Assembly (NCBI RefSeq): GCF_900116405.1
Contig: NZ_FPAQ01000034.1
Span: 1 to 36,698, forward strand
DNA length: 36,698 nt
Direction: 5' to 3'
Origin: Halomonas saccharevitans
Lineage (GTDB): Bacteria; Pseudomonadota; Gammaproteobacteria; Pseudomonadales; Halomonadaceae
Shown here: positions 1 through 7,247 of the stretch, piece after piece
Position numbering within the stretch: the stretch's first letter is position 1
Layout of the letters: every line of letters starts with the position of its first letter
Position numbers and translations under genes: made by a program
The notes under the pieces: generated by a model
What the model was told of the DNA's origin: nothing
Seen by the model: the letters and a program-made list of their open reading frames with translations, nothing else
Databases searched by the model: none

Positions 1-93
1 CTCAACCACTGAACAAGGCGGCCTGACGCTGATAATGACCCGATCCGAGCTTAGATGACCTGTCAGGTGGTCCGAAGGATGGGGTCCACTTCA
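1..93. mobile_element. End of an insertion sequence cut by the window start
   Basis: Read on the minus strand from position 93, the sequence starts TGAAGTGGACCCC and continues with different character, which looks like a terminal inverted repeat. The hsdR reading frame ends exactly here and its stop codon TGA is the first three bases of this putative repeat. HsdR proteins of this type normally continue after the WLR motif for several dozen residues, so a break at 93/94 is well supported. The IS family and its transposase lie outside the window. An IS3-like end is a guess from the TG...CCCC pattern. Confidence 0.5.
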
Positions 94-1095
94 CCGCAGC
101 CACGCCTCCTGTTCGGCGTTGTACTCGCGCCCGGCCTTCTTCTCGCGGCCGAGCCAGAGGTTGAAGCGGCGCTCCACCACGGCATCGATGGGCTCCAGGG
201 TGTCAGTCTGCCCCAGGGCGTAGCGCACCAGACTGACCACCTCGGTGAGCTGCTCATCCACCGGAGCACCACGAACCTGAGAGGCCTCCAGGCGCTTGTA
301 GGCCTGCCAAACGTTGGCCACCGCCAGGTGAGGCGGCTTCTCCAGCATGGCGTTGACCAGCTCGCGGATGGCGGCATAGGTGAGCCGCTGCTGGCCTAGC
401 GGCTGGTTGTAGAGAATCTGCAGGGCGGTCAGCTCGTCGCGGTGCTCCTCGATGAAGGCCTTGAAGCTGCTGATGGTCTGCTCGGCCCGCTGGTGGTCGA
501 AGTCGGCGTGCACCAGGGCATCGGTGGTCACCTCGTCGATGACGATATCGCGCTTCTGCTTGATCTCCTTGAGGAGGGTGCGCAGCGCCGGCTTGTCGAA
601 GGGCCGGCAGGCCTCATCCAGCCGCTCCTGTACCACGGCCTGCTCCTGCTCAGGCGTGGGGGCAGGGCCATGCCGCTCGGTGATGACGGCCTGCTGGTTG
701 TCCGGGTCGATGGCATCGAGCAGCCGGTTCGCGAGCTGACGAGGCGCCTGGCCACCGCTGGCCTCGGCCAGGCGGGTGCGGTCCTCATCGGTCAGCTTGC
801 GATCCAGGGCCGCCAGGCGAGCCGCCAGGGAGGACATGGCATCCTCATCGCGCCGGCCCATGGCGACCTGTTCCAGCAGCGCATCGAAGCTCAGCGACCG
901 CTTGCGCTCCAGAGGCTGGCTGGCGTTCTTCTTCGATTCCGTTACCCCGACAGCGTCAATCAGGATGAAGCGGGTCTTGGTCTCCGCATCCGGTGTCACC
1001 GCCTTGAGGTCGGCGTCGGGGATGGTGCGCACGCCGCGCCCCTTCATCTGCTCGTAGTAGCCCTCGGACTTCACGTCGCGCATGAATATCAGCAC
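91..1095 (-). pseudogene. hsdR: hsdR 3' part: helicase motif VI and C-terminal region of type I restriction subunit, after an in-frame stop
   Basis: This is the same reading frame as the upstream hsdR half, separated from it only by the TAG codon at 1096-1098. It begins VLIFMRDVKSEGYYEQMKGR, where QMKGRGVRT is helicase motif VI. About 300 residues resembling the EcoEI-type R-subunit C-terminal domain follow; that domain is used to assemble with HsdM/HsdS. The frame stops at WLR, where family members usually continue, because an insertion sequence abuts at about position 93. A GTG directly after the stop could in principle restart translation, but I see no ribosome binding site and the product would lack the nuclease and ATPase cores. 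I treat it as part of a dead gene. Confidence 0.85.
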
Positions 1096-2718
1096 CTACA
1101 CCGGCTTGATGTCGGTGCCGGTGGCGACCATGTCCACGGTGACGGCAACCCGGGGCATGGGGTCGACCCGAAACGCCTTGATCAGCGCCTTGGGGTCCTC
1201 GCCGTTGTTGCGGTAGGTGATCTTCTTGGCGAAATCGTTTCCCTCGCCGAATACTTCCCGCACCGCATGCACAATTTCCTCGGCGTGGTTGTCGTCCTTG
1301 GCGAAGATCAGCGTCTTGGGCAGCCACTCCCCCGTGCGTTCCGGGAACAGCTCGGTGAACACGCGCTCACGGTAGGTCTGCAGCACGGTACGGATCTGGT
1401 TGGGGTTCACTACCGAGCGATCGAGTTCCTTGCCGGTGTACTCGAACTCCTCGTCCAGGGTCTCGTAGCGCATCTGCCGCGTGCGCCGGTCACGCACCGG
1501 CACCTGGTAGCCCACGTCGCCGGGCTCCACCTTGCCCCCCTCCTCGGTCACCCGGGTGCGGATGCGGTAGATCTCGTAGCCGACGTTGACTCCATCGACC
1601 ACCGAGCGCTCGTAGGGATACTCGGCCACCAGGTTCTGGTTGAAGAAACCCAGGGTGTGCTTGGAGGGGGTCGCCGTCAGGCCGATGAGCGAGGCATCGA
1701 AGTACTCCAGCACCTGGCGCCACAGGCCGTAGATGGAGCGGTGACACTCGTCGGTGATGATGAAGTCGAAGGTCTCGATGGGGATCTCGGGGTTGTAGCC
1801 GAGGGGCAGCGGTTCCCCCTGCTCGCCCTCCCACTGCTCGAAGGCCGAGGCCTCCTCGTCGGCTTCATCCAGCGGATTGCCGCGCAGCATGGCGTAGAGG
1901 CGCTGGATGGTGGTGATCACCACCTTGGCATCGGGGTCGATGTGATGCCCGTGCAGGTGCTGAACGATGTAAGTGTCGTTGAAGCGGTTGGCAGCGCCCA
2001 CCGGTTGGAAGTTCTGGAACTCCTTGAGGGTCTGGTCGCCAAGGTTGTTGCGTTCCACCAGGAACAGGATGCGCCTGGCACCCGCATGGCGGATCAGACG
2101 GTAAGAAAAGCTGCAGGCGGTGAAGGTCTTTCCCGAGCCTGTGGCCAGCTGGATCAGCGCTCGCAGGCGGTCTTCCGCCAGCGACTTCTCCAGGCCCTCG
2201 ATGGCCTCGATCTGACAGTCACGCAGCCCCTGGGTCTCTAGGGGCGGCATCTGGCGCAGCCGGGCACGCAGGGTCTCCGACTGGCGTAGCCACTCATGCA
2301 GCGTTTCCGGGCGGTGAAAGGCGAACACACGGCGAGAACGCGGCTTGGGGTCTCGCAGGTTGCAGAAGAAGGTCTCGTCGCCGGTGCTCTCGTAGTGGTA
2401 GACGAGCCGCTGCTCCCAGCGGGCCAGGTGTTCGGGCAGCTGAGCCACGTACTTGGCCGATTGCTCGGCAACACCGCTGAGCGTCACCCCGGCCTTCTTG
2501 GCCTCGATGACCCCAGCCGCCTTGCCGTCGATGAACAGCAGGTAGTCGCAGTAGCCGGCGGGCAGGTGGAACTCCCGCACGGCCACTCCGAGCGCCGCCT
2601 GTCGGTCGAAGTCGCTTCTGTCCTGGATCATCCAGCCTGCATCCCTCAGCAGCTGATCGATCCGGCTCCTGGCCTGCTCCTCCGGCTGTTGCACGGCTCC
2701 CCTCCATCCCCTGGTCAT
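1096..2718 (-). pseudogene. hsdR: hsdR 5' part: type I restriction endonuclease R subunit, nuclease and helicase core, ended by a premature TAG
   Basis: The R subunit of a type I restriction-modification enzyme cuts and translocates unmethylated DNA. Visible here are a PD-(D/E)xK-like nuclease site (Asp around residue 58, then EAK at 72-74), Walker A ATGSGKT at about 192-198, the DECH box at about 323-326, and motif V (ATGTDIKP) at the very end. The next codon is TAG where relatives have Glu (GTDIKPxEV), consistent with a single GAG-to-TAG change. Without the stop the frame would run about 875 codons to the IS. The start may be ATG 2718, or GTG 2694, which has GGAGG about 6 nt upstream. No hsdM or hsdS lies on the upstream side; they could lie beyond the left IS or be lost. 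Product assignment is firm; loss of function is inferred. Confidence 0.88.
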
Positions 2719-2720
2719 CG

Positions 2721-2736
2721 CGTGGGTGGTCCCACG
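2721..2736. repeat. Short inverted repeat upstream of hsdR
   Basis: CGTGGG-TGGT-CCCACG forms a 6-bp stem with a 4-base loop directly upstream of the hsdR start region. It could be a regulatory or transcript-end hairpin, or chance in GC-rich DNA. The rest of 2737-2923 holds no gene that I can support. Confidence 0.3.
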
Positions 2737-2923
2737 TCTGCTCTGTCTGCCCCGTCCCTGGCGGCCAGGACAGGCCGGCAGCCCTGGCTCAGTGCTGCCC
2801 GGTCGCCTAGTGACGAAGAGGCGCTACCCCAAGCGTACCGGCTAATGCGCTGGTTTTCCTGCTGGAGCCTGAGCCGTTGAGCCCTGGTTGATGATGGCGG
2901 CAACAAGCCGCGAATCGGCTCCG

Positions 2924-3123
2924 TGAATCGCCCCGGGTTTCGTAGACATATCCAAGCCTGATACTGAAGACACCAAGGAGGTCCAAAGAGGTCCTATGAA
3001 AAGCCAGCGATACCCCGAAGAATTTAAGCTCGAAGCCGTCAATTAGGTAACGGAACAGGCCACCCCGTCACGTGGGTGGCCGCCCATCTTACAGTCTCCA
3101 TGAGTGGATGAAGCGCTACTTCC
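2924..3123 (+). mobile_element. Decayed IS3-family element, left end plus orfA remnant
   Basis: At 2924 the sequence TGAATCGCCCCGGGTTT is a plausible left terminal inverted repeat. The degenerate orfA start follows 72 bp later, a layout typical of IS3-family elements. No orfB (DDE transposase) sequence follows, so the rest of the element is deleted. The element boundary on the right is not visible. Together with the IS end at the window start, it marks this patch as a site of repeated insertion and decay. Confidence 0.6.
2996..3122 (+). pseudogene. IS3-family transposase OrfA fragment with stop and frameshifts
   Basis: Translation from ATG 2996 gives MKSQRYPEEFKLEAVN and then TAG where IS3 OrfA proteins usually have Gln. 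Restoring one missing G near 3058-3062 gives Q-G-H-P-V-T-W-V-A-A-H-L, and a further shift after VS gives LHEWMKRYF. These are the helix-turn-helix segments of IS3 OrfA, in order. The gene therefore carries one nonsense change and two frame changes, then ends. A strong AAGGAGG motif lies about 15 nt before the ATG. The family call is firm; no activity is possible. Confidence 0.75.
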
Positions 3124-3235
3124 CCTTGCTACTTTTCGTGAAAGTAGGGCTTCCTACTGCTGGATAGGTGGTGGTATCGCTACCATTGAATGATTGGGAG
3201 GATTTTAGGATGATATTTTATTTTCATCCCACAGT
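3123..3235. other. AT-rich junction segment with hairpin, no gene
   Basis: This stretch is visibly richer in A and T than the flanking backbone. It includes CTACTTT-TCGTG-AAAGTAG (3129-3147), a 7-bp perfect hairpin. It ends where the conserved FLGLPMW segment of the DUF72 protein begins (about 3235). I see no coding sequence. It is best read as leftover insertion or recombination debris between the IS remnant and the chromosomal gene. Confidence 0.5.
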
Positions 3236-3249
3236 TCCTGGGCCTGCCC

Positions 3250-4080
3250 ATGTGGGCCAACCCCGATTGGCGCGGCGGCCTCTATCCGCCCCACGGCGGC
3301 AGCGATGACTGGCTCGGTGACTATGCCCGGGTATTTTCCACCGTGGAGGGCAACACCACCTTCTACAGCGGGGCGCCGCGGGCCTCGACGGTGGACGCCT
3401 GGGCGCGCCAGGCGCCGCCGTCGTTCCGTTTCTGCTTCAAGCTGCCGGCGAGCCTGACCCACGAGAAGCGCCTGGAGGGCATCGAGGCCGACCTCGATGG
3501 CTTCTTCGCGGCGCTCGCGCCTCTGCACGATCGGCTCGGGCCGACCATGGTGCAGCTGCCCCGGGACGTCGGCCCCGAAGCGCTGCCCCGGCTCGAGGCG
3601 CTGCTGAAACGCTGGCCGGCGGGGCTGCCCTGCGCCGTCGAGGTTCGCCACCGGGAATTCTTCCACAAGGGGGAGGCCGAGACGGCCCTCAACCGATTGT
3701 TGATAACTCACGGCGTCGATCGGGTGATGCTCGACGTTCGAGCGCTCTTCGCCACGCCTCCCGAGGCGCATGCCGGCCTGGCTCGGGCTCAGGCCGAGAA
3801 GCCGCGACTCCCGTTACACGTGCTTTCCACGGGAGACTTCCCGCTGGTGCGCTTCATCGGCCACCTTGACGACGCCATCAACGAGCACACGGTTACCCCC
3901 TGGATCGAGCGCCTCTGCCTGTGGATAAAACAGGGGAAAACCCCTTTCCTGCTTGTGCACACGCCGGATAACCGCCAGGCGCCTGAGCTCGCGCGACGCC
4001 TGCATGCGCGGATCGCCGAACGTGTGGCGCTCCCTTCCCTGGAGGCCTTCGCCGGAGAGGCCCAGGCCTCGCTGTTTTGA
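3250..4080 (+). CDS. DUF72 (YecE-like) family protein, probably missing its first few codons
   Basis: The 276-residue product matches the DUF72/YecE family, predicted TIM-barrel proteins of unknown reaction. Typical segments are PMWANPDWRGGLYP, VFSTVEGNTTFYS, FRFCFKLPASLTHEKRL, and AVEVRHREFF. In-frame codons before ATG 3250 already encode FLGLP, part of the conserved N-terminus of the family, and the frame is closed by TGA at 3211-3213. The true start therefore appears to have been removed by the junction to the left. There is no Shine-Dalgarno sequence ahead of ATG 3250. If translated, the protein would lack only the first beta strand residues. It could be functional or a fresh pseudogene. 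Confidence 0.8.
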   Translation: MWANPDWRGGLYPPHGGSDDWLGDYARVFSTVEGNTTFYSGAPRASTVDAWARQAPPSFRFCFKLPASLTHEKRLEGIEADLDGFFAALAPLHDRLGPTMVQLPRDVGPEALPRLEALLKRWPAGLPCAVEVRHREFFHKGEAETALNRLLITHGVDRVMLDVRALFATPPEAHAGLARAQAEKPRLPLHVLSTGDFPLVRFIGHLDDAINEHTVTPWIERLCLWIKQGKTPFLLVHTPDNRQAPELARRLHARIAERVALPSLEAFAGEAQASLF

Positions 4081-4424
4081 CCTGTCCTGCCCAGCGACGA
4101 AAGGCGCCGGCGGTTTTGCCCGGGTGACTAGTCAACAAGCGTATGATCGGATACTTTTACGGGTCGATCGTCACTTGCCATCGGATCTTGTGGGGTTTCA
4201 TACGTATCCCGTGTGATTCCTCGCCGTGATCCATCAGGAGGTGTCCGCGATGCGCCTCGCAGAGGCCTCGCGGAAGTTGTACCGGCAGCGATCCTGTCTG
4301 GCATCCGTAATGCCCTTGAAAGCGCCACTTCGTGATCCGGAGTGGCGTGGACGTGGCGACTACAACCACAACGCCGTCATTGCATCCGATCGATCGATGA
4401 CGACACGTACCATCAGGGTGATTT
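4081..4424. other. Intergenic region before the SNF transporter, with an isolated strong ribosome binding site
   Basis: This 344-bp gap has no gene I can support. A perfect AGGAGG at 4236-4241 sits 8 nt before ATG 4250. The frame from that ATG runs about 500 nt and overlaps the transporter gene in another frame, and its product does not look like a conserved protein. It could be a leader-peptide start or a gene remnant. I saw no convincing promoter or terminator here. Confidence 0.4.
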
Positions 4425-5765
4425 ATGTCTACCAAGCAACACGCACACTGGTCTTCTCGACTGACCTTCATTCTCGCGGCCACCGGCTCCGCGGTCGGCC
4501 TGGGGAATATCTGGAAGTTTCCCTACATGGTGGGCGACAGCGGCGGTGGCGCCTTCGTGCTCATCTATCTGCTCTGTATCGGCCTGGTCGGGCTGCCGAT
4601 CTTGGTGGCCGAATGGCTGGTGGGTCGCCGGGGGCAGAACAATCCGGCCAACGCCATGGCCGACCTGGCCAAAGCGTCCGGAGCCTCTCGCGGCTGGATG
4701 ATCGTCGGCATCAGCGGCATCCTCGGTGCCTTTTTGATCCTCTCCTTCTATAGCGTGATCGGCGGCTGGTCGCTCTACTACACCCTGAGCTCGGTGACCG
4801 GGGCCTTCAGCGGTCAGGACGCCGACGGCATCAGCGCGCTGTTCAGCGGCATGCTGGCGAGCCCCGGCCTGCTGCTGGTGGGTCACTCGGTGTTCATGCT
4901 GCTGGTGATCGGTATCGTCGCCCGCGGCGTGACCAAGGGCCTCGAGGGCGCCGTGCGCAGCCTGATGCCGGCGCTGGGCGTGCTGCTGGTGGTGCTGGTG
5001 GGTTACGGCATGACCACCGGCCACTTCGGTCAGACCCTGAACTTCATGTTCAACCCGGACTTCTCGAAGGTGGACGGCGGCGTGATCCTGGCGGCCATGG
5101 GTCAGGCCTTCTTCACGCTGTCGCTGGGCATGGGCATCATGATGGCCTATGGCTCCTACCTGAACGAGGAGATCAACCTGCTCAAGACCGCGCGGACCGT
5201 GATCATCCTCGATACCGTGGTGGCGCTGGTCTCCGGCCTGGCGATCTTCCCCATCGTCTTCGCCAACGGCCTGGATCTCAGCTCAGGCCCGGGCCTGATC
5301 TTCGTCACCCTGCCGCTGGCCTTCGGCAACATGGGCGGCGGCGTCATCCTTAGCCTGATGTTCTTCCTGCTGCTCACCTTCGCGGCCCTGACCTCGGCGA
5401 TCTCGCTGCTCGAGCCGGCGGTGGAGTTCGTCGAGGAGCGCACTCCGCTGTCGCGCATCGCCTCCACCCTGGTAGCCGGGGCGGCGACCTGGGCACTGGG
5501 CATTGCGGCACTGCTGGCGTTCAACGTCTGGGGGGATGTGCTGATCTTCGGCCTGAACATCTTCGATCTGCTCGACACGGTGACCAGCAAGTTCCTGCTG
5601 CCGCTGACCGGCCTGATGGCGATCGTCTTCGTCGCCTGGGTGCTGGACAAGGAACAGGTTCGCGAGGAGCTGGGACTGGACGTCTATGACTTCAGCGCCT
5701 GGAATATCCTGGTGAAGTACGTCGCGCCGCTGTGCGTGATCGCGGTGTTCGTCTCCAGCCTCTGA
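4425..5765 (+). CDS. Sodium-dependent transporter, SNF/NSS family
   Basis: This 446-residue, very hydrophobic protein belongs to the neurotransmitter:sodium symporter family (LeuT/MhsT relatives), which imports amino acids or related compounds with sodium. Transmembrane helix 1 carries the family signature GSAVGLGNIWKFPY followed by GGGAFVLIYL, the unwound region that binds sodium and substrate. Further conserved pieces are FFTLSLGMGIMMAYGSY (helix 6 region) and LTFAALTSAISLLEP (helix 8). Length fits the bacterial members with about 11 helices. It stands alone between an intergenic region and a terminator hairpin, so no neighbour suggests its substrate, and I do not assign one. Confidence 0.9.
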   Translation: MSTKQHAHWSSRLTFILAATGSAVGLGNIWKFPYMVGDSGGGAFVLIYLLCIGLVGLPILVAEWLVGRRGQNNPANAMADLAKASGASRGWMIVGISGILGAFLILSFYSVIGGWSLYYTLSSVTGAFSGQDADGISALFSGMLASPGLLLVGHSVFMLLVIGIVARGVTKGLEGAVRSLMPALGVLLVVLVGYGMTTGHFGQTLNFMFNPDFSKVDGGVILAAMGQAFFTLSLGMGIMMAYGSYLNEEINLLKTARTVIILDTVVALVSGLAIFPIVFANGLDLSSGPGLIFVTLPLAFGNMGGGVILSLMFFLLLTFAALTSAISLLEPAVEFVEERTPLSRIASTLVAGAATWALGIAALLAFNVWGDVLIFGLNIFDLLDTVTSKFLLPLTGLMAIVFVAWVLDKEQVREELGLDVYDFSAWNILVKYVAPLCVIAVFVSSL

Positions 5766-5803
5766 GCATGGCTCGCCGGCTTTCGCCGGCGCGTCGCGTC
5801 TCC

Positions 5804-5830
5804 AACGAGCCCCGCCCCGCGGGGCTCGTT
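5804..5830 (+). terminator. Hairpin terminator after the SNF transporter
   Basis: AACGAGCCCC and GGGGCTCGTT form a perfect 10-bp stem around a 7-base loop, 38 bp past the transporter stop codon. There is no long T-run. Because the facing small gene ends just beyond, it may work in both directions. Confidence 0.65.
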
Positions 5831-5860
5831 GCGTGAGGGGAGAGGCACCGCGCTTGGCGG

Positions 5861-6076
5861 TCAGTGCATCTCGTCTTCCGCCGACGCCTCGTCGGGGAGC
5901 GGGGCGATCTCCTGGGACAGGCGCTTGAATTCGTTATGCAGCTCGATGCCGCGGCGGGCGCGCAGGTTACGTTGGGCGGCGGAGCGCGATCGCTGCTCGT
6001 GCTCGACGACCTCCATGCCCATGAAGATGTCGAGGAGTTCACTCTTGAGGGAGGATAACCGTTCGACATTACGCAT
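5861..6076 (-). CDS. Small PA3496-like protein
   Basis: This is a 71-residue, highly charged protein with the helical segment NLRARRGIELHNEFKRLSQE. It resembles the short PA3496 family of putative envelope-integrity proteins, which share an ARRxIExxxExKRL-type core. The start ATG 6076 has TAGGAGAG 6-7 nt upstream, which makes the gene convincing despite its size. There is no signal peptide or membrane helix. It is transcribed divergently from hexR. Family assignment is from memory of the motif and moderate; no biochemical role is known to me. Confidence 0.65.
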   Translation of the reverse strand: MRNVERLSSLKSELLDIFMGMEVVEHEQRSRSAAQRNLRARRGIELHNEFKRLSQEIAPLPDEASAEDEMH

Positions 6077-6325
6077 GATCGACTCTCCTAAAAGATTCGC
6101 GACACTGCATAGTCTTACTATATCTCACTTGACAAAATGGTGACGGCTCATGAGCAAAATGCACAACGCGCCGTCAACGCTTCGCGTCGCGCCTCTCGCC
6201 GAGCCTTCGTGCCCGACGGGGTGCGCATCGCCCCTCGGCTTGGGGCATACTGTGATCATGAATCTGCCCATCTTCTTGCCGCCTCGCCCTCGCCGTGAGG
6301 CGGCTCGCCAGCAAGGAGTCCCCGC

Positions 6326-7189
6326 GTGAGTCGTGCCCTGTTCGATGAGATGAGACGTCGCATGGAGCACTTTCGCCGCTCCGAGCAGAAGGTCGCGCGC
6401 TTCGTGCTGCGCAACCCAGAGGAAGTGATCCACATGCGCATCGTCGACCTGGCCACCGAGGCCAAGGTCAGCGAGCCCACCGTGGTGCGCTTCTGTCGCG
6501 CCCTGGGCTGCAACGGCTTCCAGGATTTCAAGCTGCAGCTGGCGCAGATGCTGGCCTCCGGCAGCCAGTTCGCCCAGTTCTCGATGAACGACAGCGACTC
6601 GGTGGTGGAGTTTTCCCACAGCATCTTCGACTCTACCGTGGGCACCCTGCTGTCGGTGCGCGACCGGCTCGACAACGAGGCGCTGAGCCAGGCCATCAAC
6701 GCCCTGGCCATGGCCAACCGGGTGGAGTTCTACGGCTTCGGCGCCTCGGGGGCCGTGGCCGCCGATGCCCAGCACAAGTTCTTCCGCCTGCAGATCTCCA
6801 CCGCCGCCTACACCGACCCGCACATGCAGAACATGTCGGCGGTGACCCTCAAGGAGGGCGATGTGGTGGTGGCCATCTCCCAGACCGGCCGCACCCGGGC
6901 GCTGGTGGCCAGCGTGCGCCTGGCGCGCGAGGCCGGCGCGACGGTGATCGGGCTCTGCCCCAGCGGCTCGCCGCTCGCCGAGGAGGTCACCCTGCCGCTC
7001 TACATCGACGTCCACGAGGACACCGAGATCTATACCCCCATGAGTTCGCGCATCGCCCACCTGGTGCTGGTCGACGTGCTGGCGGTGGGCGTGGCCAAGA
7101 CGCGGGGCCCCAAGCTCGCCGAGCAGCTTCGCGAGGTGAAGAAGAGCCTCAATCCACTGCGCTTCCCCGAGCAGGATGGCAAGTCCTGA
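6326..7189 (+). CDS. hexR: HexR-type MurR/RpiR family transcriptional regulator
   Basis: The 287-residue protein has an N-terminal RpiR helix-turn-helix domain (residues 1-80, with LATEAKVSEPTVVRFCRALG) and a C-terminal SIS sugar-phosphate-binding domain (about 120-260, with FYGFGASGAVAADAQHKFF and VVVAISQTGRTRALV). In HexR the SIS domain senses KDPG, and the protein represses Entner-Doudoroff and glucose genes (zwf, edd, eda, gap) in Pseudomonas and relatives. The start is GTG 6326, with AAGGAG about 9 nt ahead. No sugar genes are adjacent here; uvrD follows after 58 bp on the same strand. HexR identity rests on length and overall sequence character. Confidence 0.87.
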   Translation: MSRALFDEMRRRMEHFRRSEQKVARFVLRNPEEVIHMRIVDLATEAKVSEPTVVRFCRALGCNGFQDFKLQLAQMLASGSQFAQFSMNDSDSVVEFSHSIFDSTVGTLLSVRDRLDNEALSQAINALAMANRVEFYGFGASGAVAADAQHKFFRLQISTAAYTDPHMQNMSAVTLKEGDVVVAISQTGRTRALVASVRLAREAGATVIGLCPSGSPLAEEVTLPLYIDVHEDTEIYTPMSSRIAHLVLVDVLAVGVAKTRGPKLAEQLREVKKSLNPLRFPEQDGKS

Positions 7190-7247
7190 GTCGACCCCCG
7201 ATATGCTAAGCTGGCTCTCCATTTTTTGACCCGGCTTTCCCTGCGCT

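Noticed and set aside
4226..4753. Open frame overlapping the SNF transporter start
   Set aside because: Most of it lies out of frame inside the transporter gene and its product has no recognisable domain. Only its start signal is kept as an observation.
5861..6076. Alternative plus-strand small frames over the PA3496-like gene
   Set aside because: The minus-strand frame has a good ribosome site and a familiar helical motif, while the plus-strand frames have neither.
6129..6134. TTGACA hexamer upstream of hexR as a -35 box
   Set aside because: No acceptable -10 hexamer lies 16-18 bp downstream, so I do not call a promoter.
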